From assembly GCA_031547305.1 (NCBI GenBank), contig JAVBSC010000044.1, positions 1 through 12,449 on the forward strand: DNA of 12,449 nucleotides, in the 5' to 3' direction. This DNA comes from JAVBSC01 sp031547305 (GTDB lineage: Bacteria; Desulfobacterota; Desulfovibrionia; Desulfovibrionales; Desulfovibrionaceae). Of the stretch, positions 6,424 through 12,449 are shown piece after piece. How positions within the stretch are numbered: position 1 is the first letter of the stretch; each line of letters starts with the position of its first letter. The notes below the pieces were generated by a model. The model did not search any database. It was given only the letters and a program-made list of their open reading frames with translations, and had not been told where the DNA came from. The translations under genes and the position numbers were made by a program.

Positions 6424-7917
6424 TCAGCGTCTTTCGGACTTTGCCGGCGAACGCCCGTTACCCAGATAGAAGGCCAGTCCGGCCGCGATAAGGCTGGGAA
6501 CTATGGGGTGGATGTTCCAGATGGGCGGTTTGCCTATGTAGATGGCCATAAATACCGTCACGCCGACGATTACCGAGTAAAGCGCGCCTGTGGCGTCGGC
6601 TTTTTCCCAGTACAATCCAAGGAGCAGGGGCCAGAGGAACACCGCCTCCAGGCCGCCGAAGGCGAATAGATTGATCCAGACCAGCAGATCCGGCGGATAC
6701 AGGGCCAGTATAAACACCGCGATTCCAATAAAGCCGGTTATGCCCAGGCTGGCCCGGCGCACAAAGCGCTGGTCCGCCAGGTCCGCGTCGCCCTTGAGGC
6801 GCCATTCTATGTACAGATCCCGGATCAGCGTGGCCGATGACATGATCAGCATGGAGCTGACCGTGGACATAATGGCCGCGAGCACCCCGGCTATGAACAC
6901 CCCGGCCAGGAAGGGAGGCATCAGGCGCACGATCAGCGTCGGCATGATCAGATCCCCGGCCGGCAGCCCGGGCATGACCGCCCGGCCCAGGGCGCCTGCC
7001 AGATGCGTGCAGAGCAGGGTGAAGCCTATGACCACGGTGCCTATGACCATGGCGTCGCGCAGGGATTTGTCGTCCTTGAAGGCCATGCATTTCTGGGCGG
7101 TCTGGGGCAGACCCAGAACCCCCAGGCCCACCAGCACCCAGAAGGACATCAGAAAAGGCACGGCAATGCCGTCATCCGCGCCGGTGGGGCGCAGCAGGCC
7201 GGGGTTGATGGCTTCCAGCTTGCCGCTTATGGCGGTCAGCCCGCCGCCGGCGTCAATAACACCCCACAAAACCGCCACCGCCGCGAAAAGCATGATGAAG
7301 CCCTGGGCCAGGTCCGTAAGCACCACGGCCCGGAACCCGCCTAAGGTGGTGTAAAGAACCACCGTAAGGCCAAAAAGCAGCAATCCCACGGAGTAGGGCG
7401 TGCCGGTGGCGGCCTGGAACAGCCTGGCCCCGCCGATGAACTGGGCCAGCATGACGGCCATAAAAAACACCAGCATGAACATGCTGGTCAAGCCGACAAG
7501 CGTTTCGGACTTGTATCTGTGGCGCAGAAAATCGCTGACCGTCAGGGCGCCGGTGCGGCGGCTGTAGGCGGCCATGCGGCGCCCCAGAAGCCCCAGGGTC
7601 AGGAAGGTGGTGGGCACCTGGATCATAGCCAGAAGCACCCAGCCCAGCCCCAGAGTGTAAGCCACGCCCGGACCGCCTATAAAGCTGGAGGCGCTGGTGT
7701 AGGTGGTCACTATGGACATGGCCAGAACAACCCCGCCCATGCTGCGGCCGGCCAGAAAGTATTCTTCCATAAAACCGCGCGCGCCGGAGCGCTGCTTGCC
7801 AACCCGCGCCGCCACCCGGCGCGACCACAGGCCTATAAGGACCATCAGCAGCAAATACAGGCCAATAGCCGCGAACATGCCGGGGTTGGCGATAACGCCG
7901 TCCAGGAATTCGGTCAT
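6424..7917 (-). CDS. panF: Sodium/pantothenate symporter PanF
   Basis: This is an inner-membrane sodium:solute symporter (SSF family), 497 residues with about 12-13 hydrophobic helices, close to the E. coli PanF length of 483. It would import pantothenate (vitamin B5, the coenzyme A precursor) with Na+. Stretches that closely resemble PanF are EEYFLAGRSMGGVVLAM (51-67), SASSFIGGPG (75-84), QFIGGARLF (159-167), HLAGALGRAVMP (305-316), AAIMSTVSSMLIMSSATLIRDLY (347-369) and FGGLEAVFLWPLLLGLYWE (420-438). ATG 7917 is used because it overlaps the yhdT stop (ATGA), which implies translational coupling, and similarity begins just after it. The open frame runs further upstream only as an overlap with yhdT. 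The adjacent yhdT gene repeats the E. coli yhdT-panF pair and strengthens the substrate call, although SSF specificity cannot be proven from sequence. Confidence 0.93.
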   Translation of the reverse strand: MTEFLDGVIANPGMFAAIGLYLLLMVLIGLWSRRVAARVGKQRSGARGFMEEYFLAGRSMGGVVLAMSIVTTYTSASSFIGGPGVAYTLGLGWVLLAMIQVPTTFLTLGLLGRRMAAYSRRTGALTVSDFLRHRYKSETLVGLTSMFMLVFFMAVMLAQFIGGARLFQAATGTPYSVGLLLFGLTVVLYTTLGGFRAVVLTDLAQGFIMLFAAVAVLWGVIDAGGGLTAISGKLEAINPGLLRPTGADDGIAVPFLMSFWVLVGLGVLGLPQTAQKCMAFKDDKSLRDAMVIGTVVIGFTLLCTHLAGALGRAVMPGLPAGDLIMPTLIVRLMPPFLAGVFIAGVLAAIMSTVSSMLIMSSATLIRDLYIEWRLKGDADLADQRFVRRASLGITGFIGIAVFILALYPPDLLVWINLFAFGGLEAVFLWPLLLGLYWEKADATGALYSVIVGVTVFMAIYIGKPPIWNIHPIVPSLIAAGLAFYLGNGRSPAKSERR

Positions 7918-8165
7918 TGGAAGTGCCGCCTTACCGTCCAGGCCAGGATCAGGCAGATCAGCGCATAGGCGATGACGCAACTGAAGCCGAACCAGAGCGG
8001 GAGTCCCCAGAGCAGAGCATCCGGTGACAGGGAAAGCCCCAGAAGCAGCCCGGCGCACCATAACATAAAAAAGAGCGTGTAAAGCAGAACCACCATGCGC
8101 TCGGCGCGGCGTTCTTTTTTTGTGGCCCGGTATTGAAAGGAGTCGCCAGCGGGATGGTTGCTCAT
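7914..8165 (-). CDS. yhdT: YhdT family (DUF997) small membrane protein
   Basis: This is an 83-residue protein with a charged N-terminus (KKERRAER, 16-23) and two hydrophobic helices (about 25-48 and 52-77), matching the size and layout of the roughly 80-residue E. coli YhdT. In E. coli yhdT sits directly before panF, as here. Its role is unproven. The coupling suggests a small partner or accessory subunit of the symporter. ATG 8165 is chosen over upstream in-frame starts because GGGGAAAGG lies just before it and because family similarity starts here. It begins 25 bases after the uraA-like stop and overlaps the panF start by four bases. Confidence 0.88.
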   Translation of the reverse strand: MSNHPAGDSFQYRATKKERRAERMVVLLYTLFFMLWCAGLLLGLSLSPDALLWGLPLWFGFSCVIAYALICLILAWTVRRHFQ

Positions 8166-8190
8166 GGCCTTTCCCCAGTTATAAAAAGCT

Positions 8191-9480
8191 CTATTCCGGC
8201 CTGTTGGGCAGCACCAGGTGCAAAAACACCCCAACAACGCCGGCCAGGCCGATGCCCCCGAGCATGAAATCTCCGAACCGGAAAACCATGCCGCCTATGC
8301 CGAACACCAGCACCACGGCCACAATGGCCATGTTGCGCGGGAGCAGCAGGTTCTGGCCTGCCTGAACCAGGATATTCATGCCCACAACGCAGATGGCTCC
8401 GAAGAGCAGGATCATGATGCCGCCCATAACCGGAGATGGAATGGTCTGCAGCACCGCGCCAAGTTTGGTCACAAAAGAAAGGGCCAGGGCGGTGAAGGCC
8501 GCCCAGGTGAGCACGGCGGGGTTATAGGCCTTGGTAAGGGCTATGCCTCCGATTACTTCCGCATATGTCGTGTTGGGCGGGCCGCCCAGCAGTCCGGCCA
8601 GGCTGGTGGCCACGCCGTCGCCCAGCAGGGTGGCGTGCAGTCCCGGTTTTTCAACGTAGTTGCGCCCGGTGACCGAGCTTACGGCCATAATGTCGCCGAC
8701 ATGCTCGATGATCGGGGCTATGGCCACGGGCACGAACAGGATTACCGCCTGAAGGTTCCAGGTGGGAAAAGAAAAATCGGGCAGCCCGATCCACTCCGCT
8801 TTGCCGATGATGGACAAATCCACCATGCCGGCGCACGCGGCCGATATGTAGCCGGCGATAATGCCGCTGAGAATGGGGACCAGCTTCAGCAGGCCTTTGC
8901 CGTAGACCGCAACTCCTATGGTCACGGCCAAAGAAAGCAGGGCCACGGGCAGGGCCAAATCCAGGGGGAACAGTTCGATCTTGCCGTCACCGGTTCTGCC
9001 CAGGGCCATGTTGACGGCCACCGGGGCCAGGGACAGCCCGATAACCATGATCACCGGACCGGTGACTATGGGGGGCAGCAGCCTGTACACGGCCCCCATG
9101 CCCTTCCAGCGGACCAGGGCGCTGACCAGAAGGTAAGCCACGCCGGAAGCCACCATGCCGCAAAGGGTGCCGCCTATGCCCCAGTGGGTCATGCCGTACT
9201 GGATGGGGGCGATAAAGGCGAAGGAAGAGGCCAGAAACACCGGCACCCGGCCACGGGTGCAAACCTGGAAGGCCAGAGTGCCCGCTCCGGCCGTGAACAG
9301 GGCCACGTTGGGGTCAAGCCCGGTGAGTATGGGCACCAGCACCAGAGCGCCAAAGGCGACAAAGAGCATCTGGGCGCCAACTACAACCTGGCGGGGGCTG
9401 AAGGCGTAGTCAAGAGCGGAAATGGAAAACCTGTCGGAAGCGTCAGGTGACTCGGGCCGGTGGGTGCCTTGGGCGTTCAT
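8191..9480 (-). CDS. uraA: Uracil permease, NCS2 family (UraA-like)
   Basis: This is a 429-residue inner-membrane nucleobase:cation symporter of the NCS2/NAT family with about 14 predicted helices, the same length as E. coli UraA. It would import uracil with H+. The signature segments resemble UraA: SSFAFIAP (85-92); EHVGDI (259-264), whose Glu corresponds to the substrate-binding Glu241; and PPNTTYAEVIGGIALT (301-316), whose Glu308 corresponds to Glu290. VMGGIMILLFG (351-361) is another family stretch. The N-terminal 25 residues are polar and poorly conserved. ATG 9480 has AGGA six bases upstream. It is the first gene of a three-gene operon with yhdT and panF. Xanthine or another base is possible as the substrate, but UraA/PyrP-like residues make uracil most likely. 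Confidence 0.9.
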   Translation of the reverse strand: MNAQGTHRPESPDASDRFSISALDYAFSPRQVVVGAQMLFVAFGALVLVPILTGLDPNVALFTAGAGTLAFQVCTRGRVPVFLASSFAFIAPIQYGMTHWGIGGTLCGMVASGVAYLLVSALVRWKGMGAVYRLLPPIVTGPVIMVIGLSLAPVAVNMALGRTGDGKIELFPLDLALPVALLSLAVTIGVAVYGKGLLKLVPILSGIIAGYISAACAGMVDLSIIGKAEWIGLPDFSFPTWNLQAVILFVPVAIAPIIEHVGDIMAVSSVTGRNYVEKPGLHATLLGDGVATSLAGLLGGPPNTTYAEVIGGIALTKAYNPAVLTWAAFTALALSFVTKLGAVLQTIPSPVMGGIMILLFGAICVVGMNILVQAGQNLLLPRNMAIVAVVLVFGIGGMVFRFGDFMLGGIGLAGVVGVFLHLVLPNRPE

Positions 9481-9524
9481 GGGTGTTCCTGGCTTGCGCC
9501 GTGCTGGTGGAATCTGTTCAGACT

Positions 9525-9553
9525 TTTATTAAAAAATAAAGGGGGGCTGTCAA
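9525..9553 (-). promoter_or_regulatory. Promoter of the uraA-yhdT-panF operon
   Basis: On the minus strand a consensus TTGACA (9553-9548) is followed after 17 bases by AATAAA (9530-9525). The transcript would start near 9518, giving a leader of about 38 bases. The -35 box lies inside a small hairpin that may act as a terminator for transcripts starting further upstream. Confidence 0.5.
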
Positions 9554-9557
9554 GCCC
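9531..9557 (-). terminator. Terminator-like hairpin upstream of uraA, possible attenuator
   Basis: On the minus strand GGGCT and AGCCC (9557-9553 and 9548-9544) pair around the tetraloop TGAC. After a few C residues comes the T-rich run TTTATTTTTT (9540-9531). This looks like a small intrinsic terminator. It ends about 50 bases before the uraA start, where pyrimidine-uptake genes are often attenuated. It overlaps the candidate -35 box, so only one reading, or a switch between them, may be right. Confidence 0.35.
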
Positions 9558-9723
9558 GCCCACGCAGTCGCCGTAAATATACTATAATATGTTTGCTATA
9601 AGATAATAGTCTGTCTTGTTCTATATTCTTATTTAAGATCGTCTATGTACTAGAAAAAGACAATAACATCGTCCGCAAAAAAATATTTTATAGAAAAAAT
9701 ATGATATCAATTTGCTAATATAA

Positions 9724-9752
9724 TTGAAAATTATAAATATAAATTGCAAAAT
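9724..9752 (+). promoter_or_regulatory. Candidate promoter for the chemotaxis receptor gene
   Basis: TTGAAA (9724-9729) and CAAAAT (9747-9752) are spaced by 17 bases. A better -10 box, TATAAT, stands at 9772-9777 but lacks a well-placed -35 box. Both would leave a leader of roughly 180-210 bases. The AT-rich background makes chance matches likely. I see no good sigma-28 or sigma-54 box nearer the gene. Confidence 0.22.
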
Positions 9753-9788
9753 GTTTTAATTTTAGTATTAGTATAATTCTGTATAACC

Positions 9789-9821
9789 AATATGCGAATG
9801 TTATTTATGGAATTGCATATT
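9789..9821. repeat. 7-bp inverted repeat downstream of the receptor promoter region
   Basis: AATATGC (9789-9795) and GCATATT (9815-9821) are perfect inverted copies with 19 bases between them. The centre-to-centre distance of 26 bases is compatible with an operator pair or a weak hairpin in the receptor leader. No regulator is identified. Confidence 0.3.
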
Positions 9822-9837
9822 CGGAATGACATGCCGT

Positions 9838-9852
9838 GCGGGCGCCGCCCGC
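9838..9852. repeat. GC-rich hairpin in the leader of the receptor gene
   Basis: GCGGGC and GCCCGC pair perfectly around three bases, a very stable small hairpin without a following T run. It lies about 115 bases before the receptor start, where base composition changes sharply from AT-rich to GC-rich. Confidence 0.35.
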
Positions 9853-9965
9853 CATGGCCGGCGTGCTGGCGCGTGCAAACCGCTTTAGCCGTTAAGGCCG
9901 GAGTGAAGTCTCTTTTTGCGGATACCCGCCAAACATAATGTACGCAGAGATTGCGGAGGAATGGT

Positions 9966-12377
9966 ATGACTACGAAATACCGTATAGTCATCGGTTTTTG
10001 TTTTATGATTCTTGTCCTTGGGGTGGTGGCCTGGCTTGGCTATGCAAATCTGCAGAGAACATCGGACGATTTTATCGAGTACGAGAGGCTGGCCCAGTTC
10101 AACGTGCTCACAAGCGACATGAGCACGGCCATGTTTAAAGCCGCCTACAACACAGCTCTTTTCCTGGATCATCGCCATTCACAGTACCTGGACGAGGCCG
10201 GCAAATACATTAATGCGGCAGCGGGCAAAATAAAAGAAGCCGGAACCGTGGTGCGCAAGCCGGAGCGCATTGCCGCGCTTGCCGAATTGGGCAAATCCGT
10301 GGAGAAATTCAAGGAGGAGCTTGCCCTTGGGCGGAAAAGCACGACGGAAGCTTATGCGCAATACGAGAACGGCGTGCAGAAGAGCGTTCTCGGCATGTCC
10401 GAAGCTTTGGGCACAATGGCCAGGCAGGCCAGGGACGTGGATAACACCGCCGCTCTGGTGGCTGTTTCCGATGTTTGGGAAGCTGTTGCGGCGGTGCGCT
10501 CCAGCCTGACCAGGTTTTCGGAATCCCGCGAAGCGGATGACGCGGCAAGAGCGCGGGTAAACCTGGGCAAGGTATCGGATTCCATGAAAAAGCTGGAAAT
10601 ACTGCTCGTTACCGACGGTGGCAGGAAGACCTTCGGCAACTTGATGCAGTCTTTTGACGCGCTCAACAAGGCTTTTTTATCCATGGTGGATCTAAACGCG
10701 GACGCGTCCAAAAGAATGGACGAGGTGGCGGATATTCTCAATAAATCCGCCACGGCGGCGGATAAGCTAAGCGCGGAAGTGGACGCCCAGATGCGGGACT
10801 TCGGCCAGAACACGCTGGAACATAACGACGCCTCGCAAAAAAGCATGCTCGGCCTCAGCGCCGTGGGCATGGTCCTGGGTCTGGCAATGGCCCTGTTTAT
10901 CGTGTCCGGCATAATCCGGGTGCTGCGCCAGCTTGACAAGTTTGCCGAGGCGGTGGCCGGCGGCGACTTCGCCTATAAAATAAACGTGCGGGAAAAAGGC
11001 GAAATCGGCCAGATGATCCGGGCCATGCGGCAAATTCCCGCCGTGCTGGAAACCGTGATTCAAGAGGCCGGCGTTCTGGCTGGCCGCATAGTTTCCGGAG
11101 ACTTCCGCAACCGCCTGGATCCCGGCAGATTCAACGGGTCTTTTTCCGATCTGGCCAGAGCCGTGAACGTGGTGGGCGACGCCTACACCGGCGTGCTGGA
11201 TTCCCTGCCCCTGCCCATTATGGCCTGCAACAAGGGCAACGAAATCCTTTTCCTGAACAAAAGCGGCCAGAGCGTCATAGGCGGGAACCACGTCAACACC
11301 AGATGCGGCGAGCACATCAAGGCGGCGGAATGCGGCGACAGCGGGTGTTTCGGCGCCCGGGCCATGTCCTCGAACGCCCCTTATTCCGGCGAAACGGCCA
11401 TCAGTCCCAAGGGCCGGCGCATGGAGGTAGCCGTGACCGCCATGCCCATGCGCGATCTTAACGGCGCGGTGGCCGGATACATGGAAATAATCACCGACCT
11501 GACGGAAATTAAGGACAAGCAGAACACCATGCTTAAGGTGGCGGCCCAGGCGGCGGACATTTCCAACCGTGTGGCCGCGGCTTCCGAGCAACTGGCCGCC
11601 CAGGTGGAGCAGATCTCGCGCGGCGCGGAAATACAGCGCTCCCGTGTGGAGTCCACGGCCAGCGCCATGACCGAGATGAACGCCACGGTCCTGGAAGTGG
11701 CCAAAAGCGCCGGCCAGGCTTCTGAACAGAGCGACAACACGCGTGAAAAAGCCGATTCCGGCGCCGGCCTGGTGAACCGGGTGGTGGTTTCAATAAATAC
11801 GGTCAACGGCGTGGCGGTCAACCTGCAGAACAACATGCAGGAGCTCGGGCATATGGCGGAAAGCATCGGCGGCGTTATGAACGTCATTTCCGACATTGCG
11901 GACCAGACCAACCTGCTGGCCCTGAACGCGGCCATTGAGGCGGCCCGCGCCGGCGAGGCCGGACGGGGCTTTGCCGTGGTGGCTGACGAGGTGCGCAAGC
12001 TGGCGGAAAAAACCATGTCCGCCACCCATGAGGTGGGGGCGAGCATAGCGGCCATCCAGAACTCCACCCGCACCAACATTAACGAAGTGGGCAACGCGGT
12101 CAAAAGCATCAACGAGGCCACAAACCTGGCCAATCTTTCCGGCACGGCCCTGAAGGAAATAGTGGACCTGGCGGCGGCCAACTCCAGCGTGGTCGCTTCC
12201 ATAGCCACGGCCGCGGAGGAGCAGAGCGCCACATCCGAAGAGATCAACCACGCCATTGAGGAGATCAACCGCATTGTCAGCGAAACCACCGACGGCATGG
12301 TCCAGTCTTCTTCGGCCGTGCAGGAGCTTTCCCGCATGTCTCAGGAATTGCGCAGGGTTATGGAGGTTTTGAAGTAG
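9966..12377 (+). CDS. Methyl-accepting chemotaxis protein with HAMP and cysteine-bearing PAS domains
   Basis: This is an 803-residue transmembrane chemoreceptor that would control the CheA kinase. Layout: TM1 at about 6-28; a mainly helical periplasmic domain at about 29-293; TM2 at about 294-317; a HAMP at about 318-370, with a second HAMP-like unit apparently at about 366-410; a PAS-like domain at about 411-515 with Cys421, Cys447, Cys456 and Cys461; and a methyl-accepting signalling domain at about 530-803. The highly conserved tip is clear (ISDIADQTNLLALNAAIEAA onward, 641-683). There is no C-terminal pentapeptide tether for CheR/CheB. ATG 9966 is chosen because GGAGG lies six bases upstream. 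An in-frame TTG at 9951 is less likely. It stands alone, divergent from the uraA operon, with no che genes in the window. Ligand unknown. Two sensory inputs, periplasmic and cytoplasmic, are implied. Confidence 0.95.
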   Translation: MTTKYRIVIGFCFMILVLGVVAWLGYANLQRTSDDFIEYERLAQFNVLTSDMSTAMFKAAYNTALFLDHRHSQYLDEAGKYINAAAGKIKEAGTVVRKPERIAALAELGKSVEKFKEELALGRKSTTEAYAQYENGVQKSVLGMSEALGTMARQARDVDNTAALVAVSDVWEAVAAVRSSLTRFSESREADDAARARVNLGKVSDSMKKLEILLVTDGGRKTFGNLMQSFDALNKAFLSMVDLNADASKRMDEVADILNKSATAADKLSAEVDAQMRDFGQNTLEHNDASQKSMLGLSAVGMVLGLAMALFIVSGIIRVLRQLDKFAEAVAGGDFAYKINVREKGEIGQMIRAMRQIPAVLETVIQEAGVLAGRIVSGDFRNRLDPGRFNGSFSDLARAVNVVGDAYTGVLDSLPLPIMACNKGNEILFLNKSGQSVIGGNHVNTRCGEHIKAAECGDSGCFGARAMSSNAPYSGETAISPKGRRMEVAVTAMPMRDLNGAVAGYMEIITDLTEIKDKQNTMLKVAAQAADISNRVAAASEQLAAQVEQISRGAEIQRSRVESTASAMTEMNATVLEVAKSAGQASEQSDNTREKADSGAGLVNRVVVSINTVNGVAVNLQNNMQELGHMAESIGGVMNVISDIADQTNLLALNAAIEAARAGEAGRGFAVVADEVRKLAEKTMSATHEVGASIAAIQNSTRTNINEVGNAVKSINEATNLANLSGTALKEIVDLAAANSSVVASIATAAEEQSATSEEINHAIEEINRIVSETTDGMVQSSSAVQELSRMSQELRRVMEVLK

Positions 12378-12379
12378 AG

Positions 12380-12416
12380 TGATATCCTGGGGAGGCGCCC
12401 CCTCCCCAGGATATCA
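12380..12416 (+). terminator. Perfect 16-bp hairpin immediately after the receptor gene
   Basis: TGATATCCTGGGGAGG (12380-12395) and CCTCCCCAGGATATCA (12401-12416) are exact inverted copies with a 5-base loop, starting two bases after the stop codon. The stem is long and stable, but no T run follows (TAATGGGAG), so it is not a textbook intrinsic terminator. It may stabilise the mRNA 3' end or end transcription by another route. Confidence 0.6.
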
Positions 12417-12429
12417 TAATGGGAGAAAT

Positions 12430-12449
12430 ATGCTGACCACCGCGCCGGG
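12430..12449 (+). CDS. Possible start of another gene, cut by the window edge
   Basis: ATG 12430 is preceded by GGGAG (12421-12425) at a short spacing and opens a frame reading MLTTAP to the edge. Only six full codons are visible, so this is a guess based on the ribosome-site pattern. Confidence 0.2.

Larger units (their letters stand above)
9571..9837. other. Strongly AT-rich divergent intergenic region
   Basis: Between the divergent uraA and chemotaxis-receptor genes, about 250 bases (9571-9825) are dominated by A and T, in sharp contrast to the GC-rich coding DNA. It contains many A/T tracts (for example 9679-9685) and several TATAAT-like boxes. It has no convincing coding frame or tRNA. 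It probably holds the receptor promoter and perhaps binding sites for a nucleoid protein. Confidence 0.6.

Noticed and set aside
8218..9450. 410-codon rightward open frame
   Set aside because: It mirrors the uracil permease in another frame, with a Gly/His/Gln-rich translation typical of an antisense shadow of a membrane-protein gene.
9890..9930. Sigma-28 flagellar promoter before the chemoreceptor
   Set aside because: GCGGATAC resembles the -10 box, but the sequence 15 bases upstream is CGGA rather than TAAA.
9838..9960. Cyclic-di-GMP (GEMM) riboswitch in the receptor leader
   Set aside because: GCAAACC occurs, as in that class, but the following conserved segments (GCAAAGCC with its partner helix, and the GGGTTACCG end) are missing.
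11381..12337. 318-codon leftward open frame
   Set aside because: It is antisense to the chemoreceptor signalling domain. The openness follows from the codon bias of that gene.
1..12449. CRISPR arrays, insertion sequences, tRNA or rRNA genes
   Set aside because: I saw no regularly spaced repeats, transposase-like proteins, terminal inverted repeats with target duplications, or tRNA cloverleaf patterns.

Overview
The window is about 12.4 kb of moderately high-GC bacterial DNA with compact, mostly same-strand genes. The gene content points to a Gram-negative anaerobe. It includes a STAS-fused MlaE permease, a large soluble hybrid histidine kinase, and a methyl-accepting chemotaxis protein with what look like tandem HAMP units and a cysteine-bearing PAS domain. 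I infer a Desulfovibrio-like member of the Desulfobacterota from these architectures. There is no rRNA or other marker gene to prove it.

Layout: everything from position 1 to about 9480 reads leftward (minus strand). Positions 1-1881 hold the end of a lipid-transport (Mla) operon: an MlaE-type permease with an N-terminal STAS domain, followed by an MlaF-type ATPase. The ATPase is interrupted by an in-frame TAA at codon 111 although the frame stays open, with every later ABC motif, to the window edge. Upstream lie a 957-residue hybrid histidine kinase (1954-4827), a 347-base mostly non-coding stretch with one doubtful small ORF, and an ADP-ribosylglycohydrolase-family protein (5175-6080) with its own promoter region. 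A further gap (6081-6366) and a strong hairpin terminator (6367-6406) separate it from a three-gene uptake operon read uraA-like, yhdT, panF (9480 down to 6424). That operon should import uracil (or a related base) and pantothenate.

A 485-base, very AT-rich divergent intergenic region (9481-9965) separates the uptake operon from the only confident rightward gene, the 803-residue chemotaxis receptor (9966-12377). This receptor is followed two bases later by a perfect 16-bp hairpin. The last 20 bases may begin another rightward gene.

How it fits together: the window is a set of envelope and nutrient functions (lipid trafficking, vitamin and nucleobase uptake) next to two sensory proteins, the kinase and the receptor. 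Each sensor carries a cysteine cluster inside a PAS domain, which hints at redox, metal or cofactor sensing. I found no convincing mobile element, CRISPR array, tRNA or defence island, and nothing I would call a new multi-gene system. The most notable items are the broken mlaF, the uraA leader where a promoter and a terminator-like hairpin overlap, and the cysteine-PAS sensors.
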